Source: UBA6181 sp016934015 | GTDB lineage: Bacteria > Bacillota_I > Bacilli_A > Acholeplasmatales > Acholeplasmataceae | NCBI GenBank assembly: GCA_036584525.1 | Contig: JAZHDG010000086.1 | Span: forward strand, 1 to 49,404 | Length of the DNA stretch: 49,404 nt | Direction of reading: 5' to 3' | Shown: in pieces, positions 1-7,006 of the stretch | Numbering within the stretch: position 1 is the stretch's first letter | Layout: each line of letters starts with the position of its first letter | Position numbers and translations under genes: made by a program | The notes under the pieces: generated by a model | The model's database searches: none | What the model saw: only the letters and a program-made list of their open reading frames with translations | What the model was told of the DNA's origin: nothing

Positions 1-506
1 TTCAACCTTTAATTTTAGCGATTACAGGTTCAATCATTGTATTTTCTTCTCTAGATAATGACCAGCATAAAACTATTTATATCGGGATTATATATACGGT
101 CATTTATTTTATCTCAGCTATTTCTTCGCGAAATGCACATCTTGTACAAGATTTAGGTAGTCACAAAGCACTGATTAAATGGATGTGGCTTATCACAGGA
201 ATCGTATTGCTCATATTAAGCTTTATGTTATCATCACTTATCATTGTCTTCGGTGTCTTCATTGTTTTATATGTGATCATGAATATCAGAAAACCAATTA
301 TGATTGATGTCATCGGTGAGGCTACAATTGATGATAAACGAGCGACCGTCTTAAGTATCGAAGCTCAAATGGCATCGATTATGATTGCGATATCTGCCCC
401 TCTAATCGGTTTACTTGCTGAATATTCGATGCAAGCTCTATTTATAACCTTGGCATCGTTGATGTTTCTTATTTTCTTGTTTAGTAAAGTTAAAGAAAAG
501 AACTGA
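1..506 (+). CDS. MFS-type membrane transporter, C-terminal part (5' end outside window)
   Basis: The reading frame is open from position 3, with no start codon of its own before the internal ATG at 183, so this is the 3' end of a longer gene cut by the window. About 167 residues are visible and are strongly hydrophobic, with about four membrane segments (for example the stretch MWLITGIVLLILSF and, near the end, LFITLASLMFLIFLFSK). Between them are short polar loops such as DVIGEATIDDKRATVLS. The pattern, including a loop with DDKRATVLS followed by a helix with small residues, resembles the last helices of major facilitator superfamily drug/sugar transporters. The substrate cannot be told. It ends in TGA, directly followed by a strong terminator. 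Confidence 0.6.
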   Translation, partial: QPLILAITGSIIVFSSLDNDQHKTIYIGIIYTVIYFISAISSRNAHLVQDLGSHKALIKWMWLITGIVLLILSFMLSSLIIVFGVFIVLYVIMNIRKPIMIDVIGEATIDDKRATVLSIEAQMASIMIAISAPLIGLLAEYSMQALFITLASLMFLIFLFSKVKEKN

Positions 507-530
507 CGGACTATGTCAGTTCTTTTTTTA
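498..530. terminator. Bidirectional intrinsic terminator
   Basis: A perfect 10-bp stem, AAGAACTGAC (498-507) with GTCAGTTCTT (515-524), has a 7-nt loop and is followed by a T run on the plus strand. The left arm is preceded by A-rich sequence, so it can also end leftward transcription from degV. It sits between the two convergent genes. Confidence 0.9.
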
Positions 531-1379
531 TTAATTGATTGATACTGCAATTCCTAATGCTTCAGGACCTGTATGAATAGCAAGTGCTGGTGTAATGGTT
601 GAAAGTGTAAAATTACGAATACCGAGAAGTTTTGATTTCAGTTCTTTTTCAATTGATTTTAAATCAAGTTTAGAATCACTGTTGAGTAGTGCTACATCAT
701 AAGAAGAAGCATCTTTCACAAAATCAATGACTTGTTCGATCAGTTGATTGACGGCACGTTGATATCCACGTTCTTTTTTGATTGTATAATAAATTCCATC
801 TTCATTACATGAAATAACGGGTTTAATCTTTAATAAATCTGCGACAGTAGCAGCTACTAAACCAATCCGTCCACCACGCTTTAAATAAAGAAGTTTATCC
901 ACAGTGAAAAACACTTTTTTAAATGTAAGTCGTTCGTTAACTTTTTCAATAATTTGATTAAATGACATCTTGTTATTAATCATATCAAGTGCTTCTAATG
1001 AACTAAATCCACTGGCCATACTAATATTTTTCGTATCAATGATTTCAATGCTTAAACCCTCATAATCTTTAGCAATCTGACTAATGACATTCATCGTTCC
1101 ACTTAAACCTTTTGAAATAGGGATACAAATCACATGTGTAAAACCTTGATTCTTGATCATGTCAAATGTGTCCATGATGTCTTTTGGACTTGGGAGTGAT
1201 GTTGTAATTTTTGAATCATCAAGTCTTGAGAGGATTTCTTTGAGTGAAATATCTTTCTTATCGACATATTCCTTCCCATCAATAATAATTCTTAGCGGTA
1301 ATACAAAGAGCGGTAAATCCTTCTTGCCAATGATCAAGTCGGAACCAGAATCAGCAAGAACTGCAATTTTTTCAATCAT
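531..1379 (-). CDS. DegV family fatty-acid-binding protein (FakB-like)
   Basis: 282 residues, normal for DegV/FakB proteins. Members of this family bind a fatty acid and present it to the kinase FakA, which makes acyl-phosphate for phospholipid synthesis or for incorporation of host fatty acids. The sequence shows the N-terminal strand IAVLADSGSDL, the TSLPSP motif near residue 60 (usually TSQPSP, lining the ligand pocket), a KGLSGT-type segment near residue 90, the basic KRGGRIG segment near residue 170 and the C-terminal HTGPEALGIAV motif. The start ATG overlaps the stop of the upstream DUF1836 gene (ATGA), so the two are translationally coupled. No fakA is in this window. Family is clear; fatty-acid binding is inferred from the family. 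Confidence 0.9.
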   Translation of the reverse strand: MIEKIAVLADSGSDLIIGKKDLPLFVLPLRIIIDGKEYVDKKDISLKEILSRLDDSKITTSLPSPKDIMDTFDMIKNQGFTHVICIPISKGLSGTMNVISQIAKDYEGLSIEIIDTKNISMASGFSSLEALDMINNKMSFNQIIEKVNERLTFKKVFFTVDKLLYLKRGGRIGLVAATVADLLKIKPVISCNEDGIYYTIKKERGYQRAVNQLIEQVIDFVKDASSYDVALLNSDSKLDLKSIEKELKSKLLGIRNFTLSTITPALAIHTGPEALGIAVSIN

Positions 1380-1927
1380 TTTTTAATTTCTCCTTTAGGT
1401 ATTTTTTTTAAAAGGTATTGTGACATCATAATCGACGCAAAAGCTATGGTTGCCGATTTCAGAGGTAATAGGTCTAGATCTACTGGGGTTTGAAAATAAC
1501 TTAAATCAGGAGTTTGCTCAAGTTCCATAATCGTTGATTTAAGAGCATTTTCAAGAAAGGAAATAAATGCATTATATGCATCTACTTTTCCTAAAACAGA
1601 TGTTAAGTGTTTAATGCCTTGGCTGACATCTGATAATGTACCAATCTGTTTTAAAACTGTAATGGTAATAATAAAAGCAATATGATCTTTTGAGTATCGT
1701 TTTTTTTGAGGTGCAGGCATAATATTGTTTTTAACGTAATTATTAATCATGGAAGCCGTTAATACATTGCCGTTATTATTATCTTGACTAATAAAGATAA
1801 TTCCGATGTTTTCATTGACATACTCTAAGACTTGATCTAAGTATAGTGATAATACGGGTAGTTCATCATATCTTGGTAAGTGAATATTTTGAATTCGTTT
1901 CATCCAATCTTTGATTTCTATATCCAT
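1376..1927 (-). CDS. DUF1836 family protein with MerR-like helix-turn-helix
   Basis: 183 residues. The opening LPRYDELPVLSLYLDQVLEYVNE and the later ASMINNYVKNNIMPAPQKKRYSKDH segment (about residues 57-81) are typical of DUF1836. This family carries a MerR-like winged helix in which MINNYVK...PAPQKKRY is the recognition region. The C-terminal half is helical and may bind a ligand or dimerise. Genes of this family are often beside degV in Firmicutes, and here the two overlap by 4 bp, so it probably controls or works with that lipid-binding gene. The start ATG has the SD-like GATGGAG about 7 bases upstream. A perfect inverted repeat lies just upstream (see 1939-1959). Confidence 0.8.
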   Translation of the reverse strand: MDIEIKDWMKRIQNIHLPRYDELPVLSLYLDQVLEYVNENIGIIFISQDNNNGNVLTASMINNYVKNNIMPAPQKKRYSKDHIAFIITITVLKQIGTLSDVSQGIKHLTSVLGKVDAYNAFISFLENALKSTIMELEQTPDLSYFQTPVDLDLLPLKSATIAFASIMMSQYLLKKIPKGEIKK

Positions 1928-1938
1928 ACGATTTCTCC

Positions 1939-1959
1939 ATCTAGTTTATAATACTAGAT
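1939..1959. promoter_or_regulatory. Perfect 7-bp inverted repeat over the DUF1836 start region (candidate operator)
   Basis: ATCTAGT (1939-1945), 7-bp spacer TTATAAT, then ACTAGAT (1953-1959). On the minus strand the spacer reads ATTATAA and could be part of a -10 element. The right-hand arm on that strand runs into the SD (ACTAGATGGAG). It may be an operator for the HTH protein encoded just downstream, or an RNA hairpin next to the ribosome site. Confidence 0.45.
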
Positions 1960-2040
1960 TATCAGTTTATTAAAATAAATCAATTGAATTGCAAATCTAT
2001 GTGATAAATTTCATAATTTATGATGCCAAATTATAAATAA

Positions 2041-2100
2041 AAAAACTCCTAAGTCTTAGATGAGGTATTGTTCCATACCTTTTCTCAACTTTAGGAGTCG
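2041..2100 (-). terminator. Branched terminator-like structure after the Gfo/Idh gene
   Basis: On the minus strand the outer arms ACTCCTAA and TTAGGAGT enclose about 40 nt, which contain an inner hairpin GGTAT-GGAACA-ATACC. A run of seven T follows, then ATTT. It is longer than an ordinary terminator but is placed to end the leftward aldo/keto reductase-Gfo/Idh transcript. Confidence 0.65.
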
Positions 2101-2126
2101 TTTTAAACTATTTTAGTAGTTATACC

Positions 2127-3077
2127 TTAACGCCATTGTTTTCTAATCTCATCCATTTGATGGAGAATATTCAGCGTTTCAAGGTGTGTCATCAAAGAAC
2201 TTTCTTTTCGATCATTTTCAAGGCAATTTATTACTTCGAGTATTTCATATTCCATACCATTTACGATGTGTTTATTTTCAATTTCTTTAATTAAATGGTG
2301 ATGATTATCATAGATCGAAGCGCGCTCTGCACCAATAAACATTGGTATTTGGATATACCCTTTTGTTCCATAAATGAAACCCTCAATGGGTAAATTATAG
2401 CCTAGTGAAGATTTCAAGTGAGCAATTGCTTGATCGTAATACAACGTGATTTCATTCGATAAATCCACGCCAGTATGGTATAAATCAACGTTACTTTCTA
2501 TTCGATGAGGTGTGCCTAAGAAAAGATTAGCGAATGTTAAAGGATAAATGCCAACATCAAGAAGTGCACCACCACCTAAGTGAGGTGCAAATAGCCTACT
2601 CTCATCATCACGAGTGGCTTTGAAACAAAAGTTAGCTTCAATCTTTGTAATATCACCAATGACACCATTTGATATGAGCTGTTTGACTTCGATAATGGTA
2701 GGTAAGTATCTTGTCCATAGAGCTTCCATCACAAACAGATTTTTATTATTTGCCTCATCAAAAACAATTTTTGCCTGCTCTTCATTTAGAGTAAATGCTT
2801 TCTCACACAAGATATGTTTATGATATTTTAGAGCAAGCATCATATGTTCAAAATGAAGCCCATGTGGGGTTGCAATATAGACACATTCAACTGAAGAATC
2901 TTTTAACATATCCTCATAAGAACCATATGCTTTTTCAAATCCATAAGTTTTTTTAAATGCTTCTGATTTATTCAAATCTCTTGAAGCAATTGCATAAAGA
3001 TTTCCACCAATTCCAAGAAGAGCTTTAGAAAATTTAGTTGCAATATTCCCTGCACCCATGACGCCAAATTTAATCAT
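2127..3077 (-). CDS. Gfo/Idh/MocA family NAD(P)-dependent oxidoreductase
   Basis: 316 residues, the usual size. The N-terminal Rossmann fold has the dinucleotide motif GAGNIA (residues 8-13). CEKAF near residue 92 replaces the more common EKP and keeps the catalytic-type Lys. MEALWTRYLP (about 117-126) is characteristic of the dihydrodiol-dehydrogenase-like branch of the family. The C-terminal domain has the family's GGGALLDVGIYPL segment, carrying the usual metal-free active-site surroundings. It acts in the cytosol on a sugar, sugar-alcohol or dihydrodiol substrate that cannot be fixed from sequence. It starts 4 bp after the aldo/keto reductase stop, so the two redox enzymes form one leftward operon ending at the 2041-2100 structure. 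Confidence 0.88.
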   Translation of the reverse strand: MIKFGVMGAGNIATKFSKALLGIGGNLYAIASRDLNKSEAFKKTYGFEKAYGSYEDMLKDSSVECVYIATPHGLHFEHMMLALKYHKHILCEKAFTLNEEQAKIVFDEANNKNLFVMEALWTRYLPTIIEVKQLISNGVIGDITKIEANFCFKATRDDESRLFAPHLGGGALLDVGIYPLTFANLFLGTPHRIESNVDLYHTGVDLSNEITLYYDQAIAHLKSSLGYNLPIEGFIYGTKGYIQIPMFIGAERASIYDNHHHLIKEIENKHIVNGMEYEILEVINCLENDRKESSLMTHLETLNILHQMDEIRKQWR

Positions 3078-3081
3078 CGAA

Positions 3082-3912
3082 TTAGTCCCAACGTCTTGGA
3101 TCGCCTTTAATCGTGTCTAAGAATGCCATATCTTCATCTGAAATTTCAAAATCTACTTCAGTATTTTGAATGATTCGATGTTCATGAACCGATTTTGGAA
3201 GGGGAGCCGTTTCTTTTTGGATACACCAACGGATACAAATTTGAGCAGAAGTGACGTCATATTTTTTAGCGACTTTTTCAATGTCCTTATTGCTCAATAA
3301 ATAGCCGATGCCAAGTGGAGAATAAGCTTCAATGAAGATGTTTTTTTGGTTGCAATAATTGATTGTTTCACTTTGATCAATACCAATAAAATAACCAATT
3401 TGATTAACATGAGGAACAATTTCACAGTGTTGAATAATGTTTTCAATATCTTTTGGTGAAAAGTTAGAGACACCAATAGCACGAATACGCCCCTCTTTGT
3501 ATAGTTTTTCCATGGCTTTGTAAGCTAGTACGTTACCTTCATCACAAATTTTACCAATTTCACTCCATGGCCATGGAGCATGAATTAAAAATAAGTCTAA
3601 ATAATCGAACTGCAGTTCAGCCATAGTTTTTTCAAAAGCTTCGAGTGCACCTTCATAAGTTTTAATGTGTGATTCAAGCTTGGAAGTCACAAAGATTTCT
3701 TCACGTGGAATCTTTGAATCTCTGACTGCTTGTCCAACACTTGCTTCATTTTGATAACCTTCTGCAGTATCAATGTGTCGATAGCCATTTTTTAATGCAG
3801 CTAGCACGGACTGATAGGTTTCCTCACCTTTTTTTGATTGCCATGTTCCAAGCCCGATTTTTGGTAATTTAACTCCGTTACTTAGTGTATATACTTGATT
3901 TAAAACTTTCAT
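3082..3912 (-). CDS. Aldo/keto reductase, 2,5-diketogluconate-reductase type
   Basis: 276 residues, a full-length small bacterial AKR (single TIM barrel, NADPH-dependent carbonyl reduction). The catalytic tetrad is visible: D48 in HIDTAEGY, Y53, K78 in TSKLE and H111 in LIHAPWPW. GVSNF and the C-terminal PLPKSVHEHRI segment supply cofactor contacts. The ATG follows a good SD (GGGAGGG-type, read on the minus strand). It is the first gene of a two-gene operon with the Gfo/Idh oxidoreductase. The physiological substrate is unknown; these enzymes commonly detoxify aldehydes and alpha-dicarbonyls. Confidence 0.92.
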   Translation of the reverse strand: MKVLNQVYTLSNGVKLPKIGLGTWQSKKGEETYQSVLAALKNGYRHIDTAEGYQNEASVGQAVRDSKIPREEIFVTSKLESHIKTYEGALEAFEKTMAELQFDYLDLFLIHAPWPWSEIGKICDEGNVLAYKAMEKLYKEGRIRAIGVSNFSPKDIENIIQHCEIVPHVNQIGYFIGIDQSETINYCNQKNIFIEAYSPLGIGYLLSNKDIEKVAKKYDVTSAQICIRWCIQKETAPLPKSVHEHRIIQNTEVDFEISDEDMAFLDTIKGDPRRWD

Positions 3913-3981
3913 GATTTACCCTCCCTTTTATGTTTATTATTATAACAAGTTTAAGATGAAATGTGTAATATACGCAATGAT

Positions 3982-4010
3982 AAAAATAAAACGGCTCATT
4001 AAGCCGTTAT
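3982..4010 (-). terminator. Intrinsic terminator after the prepilin gene
   Basis: Stem AACGGCT (3990-3996) with AGCCGTT (4002-4008). On the minus strand the hairpin is followed by TTATTTTTATC, so it serves the leftward prepilin-like gene. Confidence 0.75.
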
Positions 4011-4091
4011 TAGCATTTTATGAAAATGAGTCATAGTTTTGCACTATATTTTTAAAGATGTATGTTCCTTATCGTGATAATAAATTGAAAT

Positions 4092-4604
4092 CTAAAGGCC
4101 TGGCCGTGTAGGTCGTACTGGATAAGGGGTTGACTTTGGAAACAATCCTTCAGTAGTAAATTGAGTAACCCATTCATTATCGACGCTTGACATCAAATTA
4201 TCTGTATTGACAGTTTCACTCGAAGGGTTTCCAGAAAAATACCACTCACCACCAATAGCTGTCAAAGGATTATCAGGGTTTTTAACGATAGCAACTAGAA
4301 TTACCCCAGTAGAAGCAATACTCACTTTATAATTTCCATCATTAAGCATGATATACTCGCCAATAACCCCATCATCACCAAAAATATTTGGGCTCTCATT
4401 TATGCTTGGGATATGACAATCACCAGCTATGATACATACATTCACAGCATTTTTAACTTGGATTGCATCTGCTAATACTGCCTTTTTTTGAGTATTCGTG
4501 ATTAGACTACCCAAAGCAGGAATAGCGATAGATGCTATAACACCTAAAATGACAATAACTGCTAATAATTCTATGAGGGTTACCCCTTTATGGCTTTTCA
4601 TCAT
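4092..4604 (-). CDS. Type IV prepilin-like protein (class III signal peptide)
   Basis: 170 residues. The short basic leader MMKSHKG is followed by VTLIELLAVIVILGVIASIAIPAL: prepilin-peptidase cleavage would follow G7, with Glu at mature position 5 (E12) and a hydrophobic helix at about residues 8-30. The +1 residue is Val rather than the usual Phe. The rest is a small globular domain with two Cys (C57 and C63), which could form a disulfide, and several acidic/Asn-rich loops, as in pseudopilins and competence pilins. It stands alone: no pilin ATPase, polytopic membrane protein or prepilin peptidase is nearby. SD AAGGAGA lies 7 bases before the ATG. Family placement is good; whether it serves DNA uptake, secretion or adhesion is open. 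Confidence 0.82.
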   Translation of the reverse strand: MMKSHKGVTLIELLAVIVILGVIASIAIPALGSLITNTQKKAVLADAIQVKNAVNVCIIAGDCHIPSINESPNIFGDDGVIGEYIMLNDGNYKVSIASTGVILVAIVKNPDNPLTAIGGEWYFSGNPSSETVNTDNLMSSVDNEWVTQFTTEGLFPKSTPYPVRPTRPGL

Positions 4605-4723
4605 ATGAATTTCTCCTTAAGTAATTTCAAACATACCGTTAAATCATGATGAATCACGCCTTTAACATTAGGTATTAATTTTTATAGTATTTCCCCAAAA
4701 TTTGGAGTTATTTCAAAAAAAAA

Positions 4724-5063
4724 TGGTGGAGATGAGGGGATTTGAACCCCTGTGCAAGACACTTCAATAAATGGTTTCTACATGCTTAGTTCAATCTATG
4801 ATTTCACGTATATATCGAGATGAACAAATGATATAAACACTATCCTATGTGGTTCGTCGATTAAGCTAGGATCATTAATCGATATAACTTACTAAATTGG
4901 GCCGCATCAGAACCGTAAGTAAATTCAGAATTGGCTCGCACCTTTTCTTAGGCAGCGAAACTAAAAGTTTGGTTTCCGGTTATTATAACCTCGGCTTTTT
5001 TACATGAGCAACCATGGCATGCTTACACGTATCTCTATGCCGTGACGAATCCAGAACATCCCC
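4724..5063 (-). ncRNA. ssrA: tmRNA (transfer-messenger RNA)
   Basis: The RNA rescues stalled ribosomes with SmpB. On the minus strand the 5' end reads GGGGATGTTCTGGATTCG, and its first seven bases pair with CATCTCC just before the 3' ACCA, forming the acceptor stem. The T-arm GGGGTTCAAATCCCC precedes it, and CCA is encoded. About 340 nt, one piece. The tag frame ends at TAA (4948-4950) and reads AEVIITGNQTFSFAA if it begins at GCC 4995-4993. The exact resume codon is inferred, but the hydrophobic FAA end is typical of a protease tag. Nine T follow the CCA end and, with the GC-rich T arm, can terminate transcription. No other gene lies between 4605 and 5176. Confidence 0.96.
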
Positions 5064-5148
5064 AGCGTCATTATCTTACATCAAAATACATGAAATGTAA
5101 ATACATAAGGATTACTAAGTTATCATTTCATTTTTGTGTGAATTTATG

Positions 5149-5154
5149 TATAAT
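5149..5154 (+). promoter_or_regulatory. Probable -10 element of the chromate-transporter operon
   Basis: TATAAT at 5149-5154, directly preceded by TG, lies 22 bp before the ATG at 5177. No good -35 was seen at 17 bp spacing. Confidence 0.5.
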
Positions 5155-5176
5155 ATTATTTGTTGAGGTTAATATT

Positions 5177-5725
5177 ATGGTAAGCCTATTTCATATTTTT
5201 ATAACATTTTTCAAGATTGGTTTATTTACCTTTGGTGGTGGATTAGCCATGATCCCAATTATTAAACGTGATATTGTCGATAAAGGCTGGATTGAAGAAG
5301 ATGTCTTAGCGGATTACATTGCTGTATCACAGGTGGCTCCAGGAATGATTGCGATTAACATCGCGACACTTGTTGGGAACCATTTAAGAGGTAGAAAGGG
5401 TTCTTTAGCCTCTGTTTTCGGTGTTGCATTACCATCTTTAATTGTTATAACATTGATTGCGATGTTTTCATCGACATTTTTAGAGATTCCATTAGTCGTA
5501 AGCGCACTTAAAGGGATTTTAATTGTGGTTGTTATTTTCTTAGCTTATGCTGTGATCACATTAGGAGTTAAAGCAATTAAAAACTATTTTTTATTGTTCT
5601 ATGCAATTCTCATTTTTGCAGTTGTTTTCTTCTTTAATGTATCAACGATTTTGGCTTTATTAAGTGCTTTTGTGATTGGAACTATCCACGCCTTCATCTT
5701 ATATAGGAAGAGGGCAGACCAATGA
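5177..5725 (+). CDS. Chromate transporter-type (CHR) membrane protein, first half
   Basis: 182 residues. ATG 5177 was chosen because GAGG lies 8 bases upstream and upstream codons would run into the tmRNA. The protein is a single CHR domain: FKIGLFTFGGGLAMIPIIKRDIV near residues 12-34, then YIAVSQVAPGMIAINIATLVG (the conserved Q-APGP-like motif) and four to five further membrane helices. Short CHR proteins usually occur as adjacent pairs that together equal one long ChrA; the next gene overlaps by 4 bp and is the partner. Family members export chromate or related oxyanions, but the true substrate here is unknown. Located in the cell membrane. Confidence 0.88.
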   Translation: MVSLFHIFITFFKIGLFTFGGGLAMIPIIKRDIVDKGWIEEDVLADYIAVSQVAPGMIAINIATLVGNHLRGRKGSLASVFGVALPSLIVITLIAMFSSTFLEIPLVVSALKGILIVVVIFLAYAVITLGVKAIKNYFLLFYAILIFAVVFFFNVSTILALLSAFVIGTIHAFILYRKRADQ

Positions 5726-6252
5726 TTGAAATCATGTTTATCTTTTTCTATATTGGATTATTTACCATTGGTGGTGGTATGGTAGCAATCCCTCTCATTC
5801 AACAACAAATTGTTGATAGAGGCTTGATTACTGAAGAGTTTTTCCATGTCATCATCGCGATTGCTGAATCAACACCTGGTCCAATTGGTATTAATGTTGC
5901 GACTTATGTTGGTTATGAATTATATGGAATCATTGGAGCCATTTTAACGACAACATCATTCATATTACCTTCATTTTTGATTGTGTCATTATTAGCCAAA
6001 GTGATTATTAAGTATCGAAATAGTTTGTTAGTCGTTTTTTGGTTTTTATATTTAAAAGCTGCAGTTATTGGTTTAATTTTGTATGCGACTGTGAATATCG
6101 GACTTCGAGTTTACATACCCAATGGTATTGAGTCATTTGATTTCAAAGTTCTTGGACTTACGGTCGTATTATCAATCTTGTTTTACTTATTTAGAAAGAA
6201 ACCTTGGATAGTCATCATCTTTGGTGCCATCTTAGGAATGCTATTCTTATAA
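5722..6252 (+). CDS. Chromate transporter-type (CHR) membrane protein, second half
   Basis: 176 residues. It repeats the CHR pattern: FYIGLFTIGGGMVAIPLIQQQIVDRG at the start, then AESTPGPIGINVATYVGYELYG (the family ESTPGPI-N motif) and about five hydrophobic helices. Its ATG overlaps the stop of the first half (ATGA), consistent with equimolar synthesis of a heterodimer. A strong terminator overlaps its stop codon. The two halves are probably inserted with opposite topology, as described for short CHR pairs; that is inference here. Confidence 0.88.
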   Translation: MIEIMFIFFYIGLFTIGGGMVAIPLIQQQIVDRGLITEEFFHVIIAIAESTPGPIGINVATYVGYELYGIIGAILTTTSFILPSFLIVSLLAKVIIKYRNSLLVVFWFLYLKAAVIGLILYATVNIGLRVYIPNGIESFDFKVLGLTVVLSILFYLFRKKPWIVIIFGAILGMLFL

Positions 6253-6278
6253 CACTCTTTTAGAGAGTGTTTTTTATT
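6251..6278 (+). terminator. Intrinsic terminator of the chromate-transporter pair
   Basis: Stem ACACTCT (6252-6258) and AGAGTGT (6264-6270) with a 5-nt loop, then TTTTTTATTT. Confidence 0.92.
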
Positions 6279-6307
6279 TGCACGTATAAGCAGTTGATTT
6301 TGAATAA

Positions 6308-6316
6308 TGGTATAAT
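6308..6316 (+). promoter_or_regulatory. Extended -10 promoter for the gph-ABC operon
   Basis: TGGTATAAT (TGnTATAAT) at 6308-6316, 30 bp before the ATG of the HAD phosphatase. The -35 is poor, as expected with an extended -10. Confidence 0.7.
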
Positions 6317-6346
6317 GAAGAAAATGACAGATGAAGAGGTAGACAC

Positions 6347-7006
6347 ATGAAAAAACTTAAAGGAATTATTTTCGATATGGATGGGACAATCCTTAATACC
6401 ATCGAAGATATTGCTGATAGCATCAACTATGCATTAAATATCTTTAATTATCCAACACATAATATAGATACAGTAAAAAAAGCCCTTGGAAATGGCGGAA
6501 GGAATTTAGTTGATCAATTAGTTCCTAAAGGCTTAACTGAAGACCAAATATCAGAAGTTTTTCACCTTTACCAATCATATTACAATGAACATAGTGCGAT
6601 TAAAACAAGACCTTATGAAGGTATTATTGAACTTTTAATTGAATTAAAGCATAGAGGATACATTTTAGCGGTTGTATCTAATAAGTTTCAACATCTCGTA
6701 TCAGATTTAAATCAAGGAATGTTTAAAGGTTTATTTGATGATGCGATGGGAGAAAGAAAAGGAATACCAATTAAACCCGCACCCGACATGATTTATCACA
6801 TACTCGATGAATTAAACCTTAGAAAAGATGAAGTTATCTTTATCGGAGACTCCGAAGTTGATATTGAGACAGCAAAGAATGCAGACTTAAAAGTCATTGG
6901 TGTCACGTGGGGATTTCGTAACCGAGAAGAACTAATTCACGCAGGAGCAAAAGACTTAATTGATCGACCAGAAGAATTAATCTTGTGGTTAGAAAGGAAT
7001 CGATGA
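6347..7006 (+). CDS. HAD-superfamily phosphatase, phosphoglycolate-phosphatase-like
   Basis: 219 residues, normal for the Gph/PGP branch. HAD motif I is FDMDGT (nucleophile D10, acid/base D12), with a helical cap from about residue 17 to 90. Motif II is VVSN near residue 103, the motif III Lys lies in the KPAPDMI segment and motif IV is IGDSEVDIETA. Enzymes of this type hydrolyse 2-phosphoglycolate, which arises from DNA repair, or PPi or pyridoxal-P. Substrate choice cannot be read off. It is the first gene of a transcript with the two ABC-FtsX fusions; its TGA overlaps their first ATG, but no functional link is evident. Confidence 0.88.
   Translation: MKKLKGIIFDMDGTILNTIEDIADSINYALNIFNYPTHNIDTVKKALGNGGRNLVDQLVPKGLTEDQISEVFHLYQSYYNEHSAIKTRPYEGIIELLIELKHRGYILAVVSNKFQHLVSDLNQGMFKGLFDDAMGERKGIPIKPAPDMIYHILDELNLRKDEVIFIGDSEVDIETAKNADLKVIGVTWGFRNREELIHAGAKDLIDRPEELILWLERNR

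Noticed and set aside
4690..4710. CTCCA/TGGGG pairing after the tmRNA as a separate terminator
   Set aside because: Only five pairs with a G-T and no T run after it; the T9 directly after CCA is more likely to end the RNA.
5042..5176. Upstream extension of the first chromate-transporter frame
   Set aside because: It runs into the tmRNA 5' end; ATG 5177 has a proper SD and the family's usual start.
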